Of a DNA stretch of 15,800 nt, positions 1-6,258 are shown one piece after another; position 1 is the first letter of the stretch; each line of letters begins with the position of its first letter. The stretch comes from Streptosporangiaceae bacterium (lineage in GTDB: Bacteria > Actinomycetota > Actinomycetes > Streptosporangiales > Streptosporangiaceae), in the NCBI GenBank assembly GCA_030040815.1, contig JASHSZ010000743.1:1-15800 (forward strand), in the 5' to 3' direction. The notes below the pieces were generated by a model. That model searched no databases. It saw only the letters and a program-made list of their open reading frames with translations, and was not told the DNA's origin. Position numbers and translations under genes: made by a program.

Positions 1-207
1 GCGAGGCGGGATCTCGGCCCACTGCCTGCCCGTCCGCGCATGGTCGGGGTAAGGTCGCCCGTCTCCTACCTGCTTGAACACCACGCAGGATGCTCCGCTC
101 CGTACCGGTTGCTCGCCACGAACCCTGTCAGCTGCCGGTGTCGACGTGCGGAGCCGTGAGACCTGACGAGCGCGCGACGCAGCCCGGGTCGTTTCCCTTC
201 GCGCCAC

Positions 208-243
208 AAGGCCGCCACGCGCAAGCGCGTCGGCGGCCTTTTT
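208..243 (+). terminator. Rho-independent terminator
   Basis: The left arm AAGGCCGCC (208-216) pairs with GGCGGCCTT (232-240). An inner ACGCGC/GCGCGT stem extends it with a two-base loop and one unpaired C. The stem runs directly into TTTTT on the plus strand. There is no T tract on the minus strand, so it terminates plus-strand transcription, presumably from a gene or RNA that starts left of the window. Confidence 0.85.
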
Positions 244-326
244 AGTCGTGGACAATTCAGTTTTGGATGCGACCATTACATCAGCAGCGTCCGTGAATGC
301 AATGAGAGATGCCATGTCGCCTTGTT

Positions 327-366
327 ATAGGAATGCATTCACTTAAGCGCAGCTGGGCATTCCTAT
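327..366. repeat. 10-bp inverted repeat with GAATGC motifs
   Basis: ATAGGAATGC (327-336) and GCATTCCTAT (357-366) are perfect inverted arms around a 20-bp spacer. The left arm overlaps a second perfect palindrome, GAATGCATTC (331-340), and another GAATGC lies at 295-300. The element sits 24 bp beyond the stop codon of the acidic small protein, so it could be a 3' hairpin on that minus-strand transcript, although no T run follows. It could equally be a cluster of binding sites for a DNA-binding protein. Confidence 0.5.
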
Positions 367-390
367 TAACAGTCTCCGGAATCGCGGGTG

Positions 391-504
391 CTACTCAGAT
401 TCCTCGCTAGACTCCTCGGATGACTCCTCCGCGGCTTCCTCGGCCTCAGCCTCTTGACCTGCGGATTCCTCGACCTCGGCAGCGCTCTCGTCGGCTTCGC
501 TCAT
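391..504 (-). CDS. Small, highly acidic protein (37 aa), function unknown
   Basis: The 37-residue product contains 16 Glu, 1 Asp, 8 Ser and 8 Ala, no Lys or Arg, no aromatic residue and no Cys. The C-terminal third is a run of EESS-like tetrads ending in Glu. The ATG was chosen because a purine-rich AAAGGAAG ribosome binding site lies 5 bases upstream; the same frame stays open upstream to about 735, but that part has poor third-position GC and reads as non-coding. No signal peptide, membrane segment or known domain is visible. It stands alone, 475 bp downstream of the SDR gene on the same strand, so it probably has its own promoter. It lacks the Gly-Gly-Gln/Glu tail and the length of the ubiquitin-like protein Pup. 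I do not recognise a family. A disordered charged protein, a binding partner for a basic protein, or a peptide precursor are all possible. Confidence 0.6.
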   Translation of the reverse strand: MSEADESAAEVEESAGQEAEAEEAAEESSEESSEESE

Positions 505-979
505 GGTGACTTCCTTTCTCGTGAATCGCAGCCTGAAGTAAACCTCACCGGGTAATAAGGGGTTGGCGTCACAGAAGGCTGCAGCGGAGTTCGACTCGGA
601 ATTCATTAGACCACTGCGCTGACGGTCTGTAAAGCTCGGTGAGTCGATCTGATTGCCGCAGTTCATCCCAAAGGCCTGCCAGCGCACTAGTCGTCGCAGT
701 GACGTAATTCTCAGGCGTATCATTCGGCGCGACAAGCGAGGCTGGCGCCGTTCGGCTCCGGCGGCCGTGCCGGGTCAGCGGCCTGGGCGCGGTCGGCTCA
801 CCGCACCGGCCAGGGAAACGGCGTGGCCGCCCGCGGACGCCGGCGAGGGCGCGCCCGTTCCCTTATGCACGGGTATCAAGAACCTCGACGGCGGATCGCT
901 CGCCCTGCCCAAGCCAGGTCGCGGCTAGCAGGTTTCGCGCAGCTGCGCGACCGGTACTGGTGCGGTCAGGCCGCGGCCC
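505..979. other. Intergenic region of 475 bp
   Basis: No supported gene. An open frame at 653-928 (plus) gives an Arg/Pro-rich translation with no recognisable motif and no good ribosome binding site. The left part (505-720) is AT-richer and should hold the promoter of the acidic small protein, but I cannot pick convincing -35 and -10 boxes. The right end holds a 16-bp palindrome (935-950) just beyond the SDR gene. Confidence 0.5.
935..950. repeat. Perfect 16-bp palindrome downstream of the SDR gene
   Basis: TCGCGCAGCTGCGCGA is its own reverse complement. It lies 30 bp past the SDR stop codon. On the minus-strand RNA it can form a 6-bp GC stem with an AGCU loop. No T tract follows, so it is only a possible terminator; a protein-binding site is the alternative. 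Confidence 0.45.
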
Positions 980-1885
980 TCACTCGGGGCTGACCAGCCC
1001 GAGCAGTGCCAGGACCTCCTCACGCAGTTGCGCACTTGGCGGCATACCGGGCAGGTCCACGCCCCGGTCCGGATTGGCGCGTTCGGCGACGCGCTGCCAA
1101 CGGCGGACGACGAGGTCGACAAAGGACTGCTCGGTAAACACCCAGAACCGTCCTTCGACGACTGCGTCCGCCACCAGATCGGCGACAGCGGCCGGCCGCA
1201 TCGCCTCGTCGATCGCGCGCCGCACGTACTTAGATACGACTTCGGAGCCGAGCGAGGGCGGCGGCTGCTCTCCGAGGCTGGCCGGCCAGTTGCGCGAGGC
1301 GTCCATGATGCTGGTACGCACCCAGCCGGGGCACAGGACGCTCACGCCGACCGGAAGCCCGGCCAGCGACATCGAGTTATAGAGGCCTTCGGAGATGGCG
1401 ACGACCGCGTGCTTGGACGCGTCGTAGGAGGGAGCGAATCCGGGGTACAGCCCGGCGATGCTGGCGGTGTTCACGAAGTGGCCGCCGCCCTGGCCGAGCA
1501 GGTGTGGCAGGAAGGCCCGGATCCCGTGGATGACTCCCCACAAGTTGACCCCGAGAACCCACTTCCAGGCTGAAACCGGGCCGAACCACGGGTCGGCATC
1601 GCTCTCTACGCCCGCGTTGTTGCACACCACATGGACGGCGCCGAAGCGCTCGACCGCCGCGGCGGCCAGAGCCTGCACGGCCGCCTCGTCGCTCACGTCG
1701 GTAGGCACGGCTAGGGTGTTCACGCCAAGATCGGCGATCTTATGCTCGGCCGCCGCGAGCGCCGGCACCTCGATGTCGGCGAGCACCACGTCGAGGCCTG
1801 CGCGGGCAAAACGGCTGGCCAGCGCGAACCCGATGCCGCTTGCCGCTCCGGTGACGACGGCGACTTTCCCTGCCGTTAGTTCCAT
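980..1885 (-). CDS. Short-chain dehydrogenase/reductase (SDR)
   Basis: A 301-residue classical SDR with a single Rossmann-fold domain that uses a nicotinamide cofactor. The cofactor motif TGAASGIG is at residues 12-19, and Asp37 at the end of the second strand favours NAD(H) over NADP(H). NNAG is at 89-92. The catalytic tetrad reads Asn114, Ser142, Tyr154 and Lys158 (YDASK). The PGWVRT stretch after the active site is typical of the family. The start is the ATG preceded by a strong GGAGGGG site 5 bases away; the frame is open further upstream without better support. The C-terminal 60 residues extend a little beyond the minimal 250-residue SDR core. The substrate cannot be told from sequence. 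It is transcribed divergently from dipZ and has no partner gene on its strand nearby. Confidence 0.9.
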   Translation of the reverse strand: MELTAGKVAVVTGAASGIGFALASRFARAGLDVVLADIEVPALAAAEHKIADLGVNTLAVPTDVSDEAAVQALAAAAVERFGAVHVVCNNAGVESDADPWFGPVSAWKWVLGVNLWGVIHGIRAFLPHLLGQGGGHFVNTASIAGLYPGFAPSYDASKHAVVAISEGLYNSMSLAGLPVGVSVLCPGWVRTSIMDASRNWPASLGEQPPPSLGSEVVSKYVRRAIDEAMRPAAVADLVADAVVEGRFWVFTEQSFVDLVVRRWQRVAERANPDRGVDLPGMPPSAQLREEVLALLGLVSPE

Positions 1886-2118
1886 GCCTACCCCTCCGTC
1901 GGGGATGCGGCTGTCAGCGGGTTCGGATCCGCCGCGCCACATGCGTACCTCCATGCTGCGGCAGCGCCGCCGGACTAGCCAGCCCATACGTGGAAACTGC
2001 GTGGAACGACTCCGGCTGACACCCCCGCACGGCCGGGTGATCCCGGACCAAGCCGGAACGGCGGTCGGTTACGAATGACTGACGTGCAGGCCAGTGCCGT
2101 GAGAGCGAGGGTGGCCGC

Positions 2119-3828
2119 GTGATCGGGCTCGTGCTCGTCGGGGTGGTCGCTGGCTTCCTGGCCGGCATCTCGCCGTGCATTCTGCCGGTGCTTCCGGTCG
2201 TGCTGGTCGCTGGGGTGACTGGCACGAGCCCTTCCGGGCAGCCTTCGGCAGACGATGCCCCGTCGAGTGCTGGCGTCGCCCGTGCGGTGACCGTCGTTGT
2301 CGGCCTGGCGCTGAGCTTCAGCGTCCTGATCCTCGCGGGATCGGAGATCATCTCGCTGCTGCACCTGCCGCAGGATTCGCTCCGGGACGCGGGCATCGCG
2401 CTGCTGATCTTGGTCGGTCTCGGCTACCTGATCGCGCCGCTCGGTGCGCTGCTCGAGCGCCCGTTCGCCAGGATCAGGACGCGCCGGCCGAGCGGCCGCG
2501 GCGGCGGGTTCGTCCTGGGACTTGCGCTCGGGTTACTGTACGTGCCGTGCGCCGGGCCGATCCTGGCGGCTATCACCGTGGTCGGTGCGACGCACCGAGT
2601 CGGGCTGACAGCTGTCTTCGTCACCGCGGGATTCGCGGTCGGCACCGCTGTACCGCTACTGGTCATCGCGCTGGCCGGCGGGCAGCTATCGCAGCGGCTG
2701 AGCGCGCTGCGCCGGCACGCCCCGCAGGCCAGGCTAGTGGGCGGCGCGGTGATGATCGTGATGGCGGTTGCGATCGCGTCCAACGCGTTCCAGGGCCTGG
2801 AGCGCGACGTGCCAAGCTACTCGACCGCACTCCAAGGCTCGACCACCATACGCAGTCAGCTCAACGACCTCACCGGCGTGCAGGCTACCTCGCTGACCAA
2901 GTGCAACTCGAATGCGACCGCGCTCGTAGACTGCGGCCCGGCCCCTGAGTTCAAGGGCATCACCGCCTGGCTGAACACGCCTGGTGGTAAGCCGCTGACC
3001 ATGGCGCAACTGCGCGGCAAGGTCGTGCTCGTCGACTTCTGGACCTACTCCTGCATCAACTGCCAGCGCACGCTGCCGCACGTCGAGGCCTGGTATCGCG
3101 ACTACGCCAAGGACGGGTTCGTGGTGGTCGGCGTGCACACTCCGGAGTTCGCGTTCGAGCACGTCGTCTCGAACGTTCGGACCGAGGCGGCCGCGTTCGG
3201 CGTGCGTTACCCGGTTGCGATCGACGACGACTACGAGACCTGGAATGCCTACGACAACGAGTACTGGCCCGCTGACTACCTGATCGACGCCCAGGGCATC
3301 GTGCGGCACGTGAACTTCGGCGAGGGCGACTACTCCACAACCGAGCAGCTCATCCGCGAACTGCTCGGCGACGCACATCCAGGTCTGCGGCTTCCGCCGC
3401 CCACGAATGTGCCCGACCTAACGCCGACGGGCGAGATGAACCCCGAGACCTACGTCGGCTACGAGCGGCTGCAGTACCTCGTCCCGAGCGACGCCGTCGC
3501 GGCGAACGCGCCCGCGACGTACCACTTCCCGAGTTCGCTTCCGCTGGGCGGCATGGGCTGGTCAGGGACCTGGACCGAGCACGCGGAGGAGGCGACCGCG
3601 GGCCCCGGCGCAGAAATGGAGCTCCGCTTCCTGGCCAAGGACGTCTACCTCGTGCTCGGCGGCAGCGGGACCATCGAGGAGAGCCTCAACGGCCGCCCGT
3701 ACGCAACCATCACGGTGGGCGGGGTGCCGGGACTCTACACGCTGTACCAGGCCGGCACGCCAAGCACCGGAACGCTGCTGCTGAGCGTCTCTCCGGGCGT
3801 GCAGGCTTACGACTTCACGTTCGGCTAG
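2119..3828 (+). CDS. DipZ-type CcdA-thioredoxin fusion (cytochrome c biogenesis / extracytoplasmic thiol reduction)
   Basis: A 569-residue membrane protein. Residues 1-225 are a CcdA/DsbD-like domain with about six membrane segments and the two paired intramembrane cysteines, Cys20 (ISPCILP) and Cys144 (YVPCAGP). Residues about 275-425 are a TlpA-like thioredoxin domain outside the membrane with Cys312-Ile-Asn-Cys315 in a WTYSCINCQRT context typical of DipZ. Residues about 435-569 are the beta-rich C-terminal domain seen in mycobacterial DipZ. The family carries electrons from cytoplasmic thioredoxin through the membrane cysteines to the external thioredoxin domain, to reduce exported disulfides. 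The start is a GTG with a GAGGG site upstream. No ResB, ResC or other cytochrome c maturation gene is next to it, so a general thiol-redox role is as likely as haem attachment. All key cysteines are present. Confidence 0.92.
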   Translation: MIGLVLVGVVAGFLAGISPCILPVLPVVLVAGVTGTSPSGQPSADDAPSSAGVARAVTVVVGLALSFSVLILAGSEIISLLHLPQDSLRDAGIALLILVGLGYLIAPLGALLERPFARIRTRRPSGRGGGFVLGLALGLLYVPCAGPILAAITVVGATHRVGLTAVFVTAGFAVGTAVPLLVIALAGGQLSQRLSALRRHAPQARLVGGAVMIVMAVAIASNAFQGLERDVPSYSTALQGSTTIRSQLNDLTGVQATSLTKCNSNATALVDCGPAPEFKGITAWLNTPGGKPLTMAQLRGKVVLVDFWTYSCINCQRTLPHVEAWYRDYAKDGFVVVGVHTPEFAFEHVVSNVRTEAAAFGVRYPVAIDDDYETWNAYDNEYWPADYLIDAQGIVRHVNFGEGDYSTTEQLIRELLGDAHPGLRLPPPTNVPDLTPTGEMNPETYVGYERLQYLVPSDAVAANAPATYHFPSSLPLGGMGWSGTWTEHAEEATAGPGAEMELRFLAKDVYLVLGGSGTIEESLNGRPYATITVGGVPGLYTLYQAGTPSTGTLLLSVSPGVQAYDFTFG

Positions 3829-3886
3829 CGCGCCAGGGCTAGCGCAACGAGCCGAACGCCGCCGGGAAGTCGGCCGCGAACACCCG

Positions 3887-4495
3887 TTGTTCGTAACGAT
3901 TTCGGAACGTAGGATGCCTACGCTTGGCACATCGCATCCGAATTGGGGCCGGGGCCGCGGTGGGCATTCCGCGGGCGAAGCCCCTGGCTGGGGGAGCGGG
4001 CTGGTAGTCGCCACGCTCATGAACGTCGGGGCGGCGGCCCTGCCCGTCTGCATGGGCGTGGCGGTACTGAAGTACCGGCTGTACGAGCTCAACCGCAGCA
4101 TCAGCCGGGTGGTCTCGTACACGCTGATCACGGCGCTGCTCGGCGGTGTGTTCACCGGCCTGATCCTGCTGGCCACCAGGGTGCTGCCGATCAGGGGCTC
4201 GGCGGCCGTGGCAGTGGCCACGCTCGCGATCGCGGCCCTGTTCAACCCGCTGCGCAGGCGGGTGCAGCATCTCGTCGACCGCCGATTCAACAGGGCACGC
4301 TACGACGCCGTCGTGGCTGCGTTCACCGCGCGGCTACGCCAGACCGTCGATCTCGATGCGGTTGGCAGCGACCTCATCGGCGTCGTCCATGAAGCCTTCC
4401 AGCCTGCCCACATCACCATGTGGCTACCCGGAACCGGGCATAACGCGCCAGCCCCAGCCAGCAGCCCGCCCAGCGCCAGCCTGCTCGACAGCTGA
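3887..4495 (+). CDS. N-terminally truncated membrane sensor-like protein, possibly a gene remnant
   Basis: The product (202 aa at most) has membrane segments at about 39-60, 78-96 and 104-119, followed by the stretch FNPLRRRVQHLVDRRFNRARYDA and then an Arg-rich linker and a short soluble tail. This string is typical of a large group of actinobacterial multi-membrane-segment proteins and sensor-kinase N-termini, which carry several more membrane helices before it. Here only their C-terminal half is present: the first 35 codons are low-complexity and look unrelated. The listed start is a TTG with no clear ribosome binding site; ATGs at codons 10 and 45 are alternatives and are no better supported. 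No kinase domain follows. The remaining frame is intact with normal codon use, so the loss is recent or the short form is still used. No function can be given. Confidence 0.5.
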   Translation: MFVTISERRMPTLGTSHPNWGRGRGGHSAGEAPGWGSGLVVATLMNVGAAALPVCMGVAVLKYRLYELNRSISRVVSYTLITALLGGVFTGLILLATRVLPIRGSAAVAVATLAIAALFNPLRRRVQHLVDRRFNRARYDAVVAAFTARLRQTVDLDAVGSDLIGVVHEAFQPAHITMWLPGTGHNAPAPASSPPSASLLDS

Positions 4496-4521
4496 ACCGG
4501 AAAGCACCTGCCTGGTCGCCG

Positions 4522-4543
4522 GGCGGGCATGCGCGCGCCCGCC
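4522..4543 (+). terminator. GC-rich hairpin after the truncated gene
   Basis: GGCGGGC (4522-4528) pairs with GCCCGCC (4537-4543) around an 8-base loop, 27 bp past the stop codon. No T tract follows, so it is a weak terminator candidate only. Confidence 0.3.
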
Positions 4544-4597
4544 GTGGCGGCTCCTTAGCATGAGGGTCGTCCCCATCAAGGTAGGGAGAGACCCGCA

Positions 4598-5074
4598 TTG
4601 AACGACCCGAAGAAGCCCGCCAAGAGCACCACCGCGAGCAAGAAGACGTACGAGGGATTCACGCCCGAGGAACGCGCCGCGATGAAGGCGCGTGCCGACG
4701 AGCTGAAGGCAACCGGGCGCCGCGGTACGCGCGCCGCCAAGGCCGACGGGGAAAGCGAGGTGCTCGCGAAGATCGCCGAGATGCCGGAACCGGATCGGGT
4801 CATGGCCGAGCGACTCCATGCCCTCATCAAAGCCACCGTGCCGGACCTCTCGCCGAGAACCTGGTACGGCATGCCCGCCTATGCCAAGGACGGCAACCTC
4901 ATCTGCTTCTTCCGGAGCGCGCAGAAGTTCAAGACCAGATACGCGACGCTGGGGTTCAGCGACAAGGCGAATCTGGACGACGGCACCATGTGGCCGACCG
5001 ACTTCGCGCTGACGAGGCTGACCGCCGCCGACGAGGCAAGAATCGCCGCGCTCGTGAAGAAAGCAGTGAGCTGA
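4598..5074 (+). CDS. DUF1801 domain protein
   Basis: A 158-residue cytoplasmic protein. The first 55 residues are a charged Lys/Arg/Glu-rich segment; residues about 66-155 match the DUF1801 (YdhG-like) fold, with the characteristic [18 protein letters not shown] stretch at 88-105 and a second conserved block [23 protein letters not shown] at 116-138. The start is a TTG with a purine-rich GGGAGAG site 7 bases upstream; an ATG start would cut off the basic N-terminal segment. Proteins of this family are small, soluble and mostly uncharacterised; one Bacillus relative has been proposed as an iron chaperone, but nothing here shows that role. It stands alone and converges on the ThuA-like gene. 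Confidence 0.85.
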   Translation: MNDPKKPAKSTTASKKTYEGFTPEERAAMKARADELKATGRRGTRAAKADGESEVLAKIAEMPEPDRVMAERLHALIKATVPDLSPRTWYGMPAYAKDGNLICFFRSAQKFKTRYATLGFSDKANLDDGTMWPTDFALTRLTAADEARIAALVKKAVS

Positions 5075-5077
5075 GGA

Positions 5078-5114
5078 CCGAGCATGTCAGGGGCCCGAGC
5101 ATGTCAGGGGCCCG
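5078..5114. repeat. 17-bp tandem repeat, two copies
   Basis: The 17-bp unit CCGAGCATGTCAGGGGC occurs twice head to tail (5078-5094 and 5095-5111), followed by the first three bases of a third copy. It starts 3 bp after the DUF1801 stop codon, in the gap between two converging genes. It is probably a replication-slippage duplication without function. Confidence 0.85.
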
Positions 5115-5182
5115 GCCGCCGCGCTGGGGCCACGCGGTGCAAGCCCGCGGCGGCTCGCTGAGGCGCACCGCGGCAGGTCTGG

Positions 5183-5893
5183 CTACAGGGGGCGACGGCT
5201 GGCAGCCCAGTCGATGCCACGGCGGATGAGCTCCTGATAGACCGGCAGCTGCCATGGGCCGCGGCGATCCGGGGCGTCGGGCATGCCCGGCCGCGGGACA
5301 TCGAAGGGTCGGTTGCAGTGGCCGAGTGCCAGGTAGAGCACACCGCCATCGCCGACGCGGTGCCGATACATCAGCGGTCGCACTGCGTCGGGAAACGACT
5401 GGGACATTGCTTCGCCGCCCCAGCGAGCCTCGAGCAGTACGTCGAACTCGGCGTGCTGCTCAATGACGTAGAGCTCGTCGTCAACGTCGAACGTTGGCTC
5501 AAGCCCGGCCATGAGCGGATCGGCGGGGCTCGCCACCGTTACCGAGTAGTGCATGTAGGGCGGATGAGCGATGAAGCGGCTGCCAAGGATCCTGGGAAGG
5601 TAGGGGTTGTCGCGGACCGAGTTGCTGCCGTGGATGGCGAACCAGCGTCCGCCGCGCTCGAGGTATCGACTGAGCGCCTGGCACTGCTCAGCGGCGACCG
5701 GAACCTGCGACGTGTAGCTCACGAGCAGATCGCCCGCTTCGAGCGCCTCGCCCGCGTCGTAGTTGTTGTAGACGTCCGCTCGGATGTCACCTGCCGCATA
5801 CAACGCATCCAGCACAGCGCGGCGGGCGAAGTCGTAGTCGTGGTTCCGCGCGGGGCTTCCGCAGACCACGTTGGCCAGCAGCGGGTTGTTCAT
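5183..5893 (-). CDS. ThuA-like domain protein
   Basis: A 236-residue protein with the class I glutamine-amidotransferase-like fold of the ThuA family: an N-terminal strand, then YTSQ near 60-63, the RGGRWFAIHGSN turn at 80-91, DDELY at 138-142 and LALGH at 188-192, which are the family's conserved blocks. It lacks the Cys nucleophile of true amidotransferases, as ThuA proteins do. ThuA itself is linked to trehalose and disaccharide use, but the substrate here is unknown and no sugar-transport genes are nearby. No signal peptide is visible, so it is probably cytoplasmic. The ATG start has only a distant GGAG (about 13 bases upstream). A TATAAC -10 candidate lies about 50 bp upstream. It is transcribed divergently from the S53 peptidase. 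Confidence 0.82.
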   Translation of the reverse strand: MNNPLLANVVCGSPARNHDYDFARRAVLDALYAAGDIRADVYNNYDAGEALEAGDLLVSYTSQVPVAAEQCQALSRYLERGGRWFAIHGSNSVRDNPYLPRILGSRFIAHPPYMHYSVTVASPADPLMAGLEPTFDVDDELYVIEQHAEFDVLLEARWGGEAMSQSFPDAVRPLMYRHRVGDGGVLYLALGHCNRPFDVPRPGMPDAPDRRGPWQLPVYQELIRRGIDWAASRRPL

Positions 5894-5943
5894 GGCGTGA
5901 AGACCACTCCGTGCAACGGCGATGAGTGATGAGTAGAGCCGAC

Positions 5944-5949
5944 GTTATA
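5944..5949 (-). promoter_or_regulatory. Candidate -10 box for the ThuA-like gene
   Basis: Minus-strand TATAAC, about 50 bp before the ATG. No good -35 match is visible at 17-18 bp, but the left arm of the outer inverted repeat (5973-5982) lies just upstream, as an activator or repressor site might. Confidence 0.35.
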
Positions 5950-5972
5950 GCGCTTCTGACGTGCACGCCATC

Positions 5973-6027
5973 CGTCGATCACTGCGGCCTGACGGCACGC
6001 CGTGCCCGTCACCACCCGTGATCGACG
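5973..6027. repeat. Nested inverted repeat between ThuA-like and S53 genes
   Basis: The outer arms CGTCGATCAC (5973-5982) and GTGATCGACG (6018-6027) are perfect 10-bp inverted copies. Inside them GACGGCACG (5991-5999) pairs with CGTGCC-C-GTC (6001-6010) with one bulged C. A separate perfect palindrome TGCCGATCGGCA follows at 6031-6042. No T tract is present. It may be a two-site operator for the divergent pair or a folded RNA leader. Confidence 0.55.
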
Positions 6028-6153
6028 ACTTGCCGATCGGCAGCGAGTGGCGGCGCGGCAGCCGCTCCGCTGCCTCCTCTGCGGCCGATCGCCGAGAAAA
6101 TCTCTCATTCCAGCGAACGAGCCCAGAAAAATCTGTCTAGTAAACCGACTCCA

Positions 6154-6162
6154 TGTGATAAT
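6154..6162 (+). promoter_or_regulatory. Extended -10 promoter for the S53 peptidase
   Basis: TGTGATAAT fits an extended -10 (TGn followed by GATAAT). The -35 region (TGTCTA at 6134-6139, 17 bp spacing) is weak. It predicts a 5' untranslated leader of about 90 bases. Confidence 0.45.
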
Positions 6163-6258
6163 CAACCCGCTCCTCCCGCTGATGACTTGAAGATCACTAG
6201 ATCTCCAATCTCATCCGTGAATGTCAACCCGCAGGCAACCTCAGGAGTGTGTCCCCGT

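Larger units (their letters stand above)
1..390. other. Gene-poor left edge
   Basis: No recognisable gene. Short open stretches reach the left edge in the plus frames (stops near 50, 75 and 157), and one of them could be the tail of a gene that begins outside the window, but none gives a recognisable protein. I looked for tRNA, tmRNA, SRP RNA and RNase P RNA hallmarks on both strands and found none. Contents are a plus-strand terminator at 208-243 and, to its right, a visibly AT-richer patch (about 245-375) with repeated GAATGC/GCATTC motifs. Confidence 0.5.

Noticed and set aside
1..207. Structural RNA (tRNA, tmRNA, SRP or RNase P) ahead of the terminator
   Set aside because: No T-loop, CCA end, SRP tetraloop region or RNase P conserved core could be found on either strand.
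391..504. The acidic small protein as a Pup homologue
   Set aside because: Pup is about 64 residues and ends in Gly-Gly-Gln or Gly-Gly-Glu; this protein is 37 residues, lacks the Gly-Gly motif, and no proteasome genes are nearby.
653..928. Plus-strand open frame in the 475-bp gap
   Set aside because: No ribosome binding site, no conserved motif, and its composition changes abruptly part-way; probably non-coding.
1989..2006. Two CGTGGAA copies 11 bp apart upstream of dipZ as an operator or ECF sigma promoter
   Set aside because: Only 7 bp each and not followed by a matching -10 at a usable distance; could be chance.
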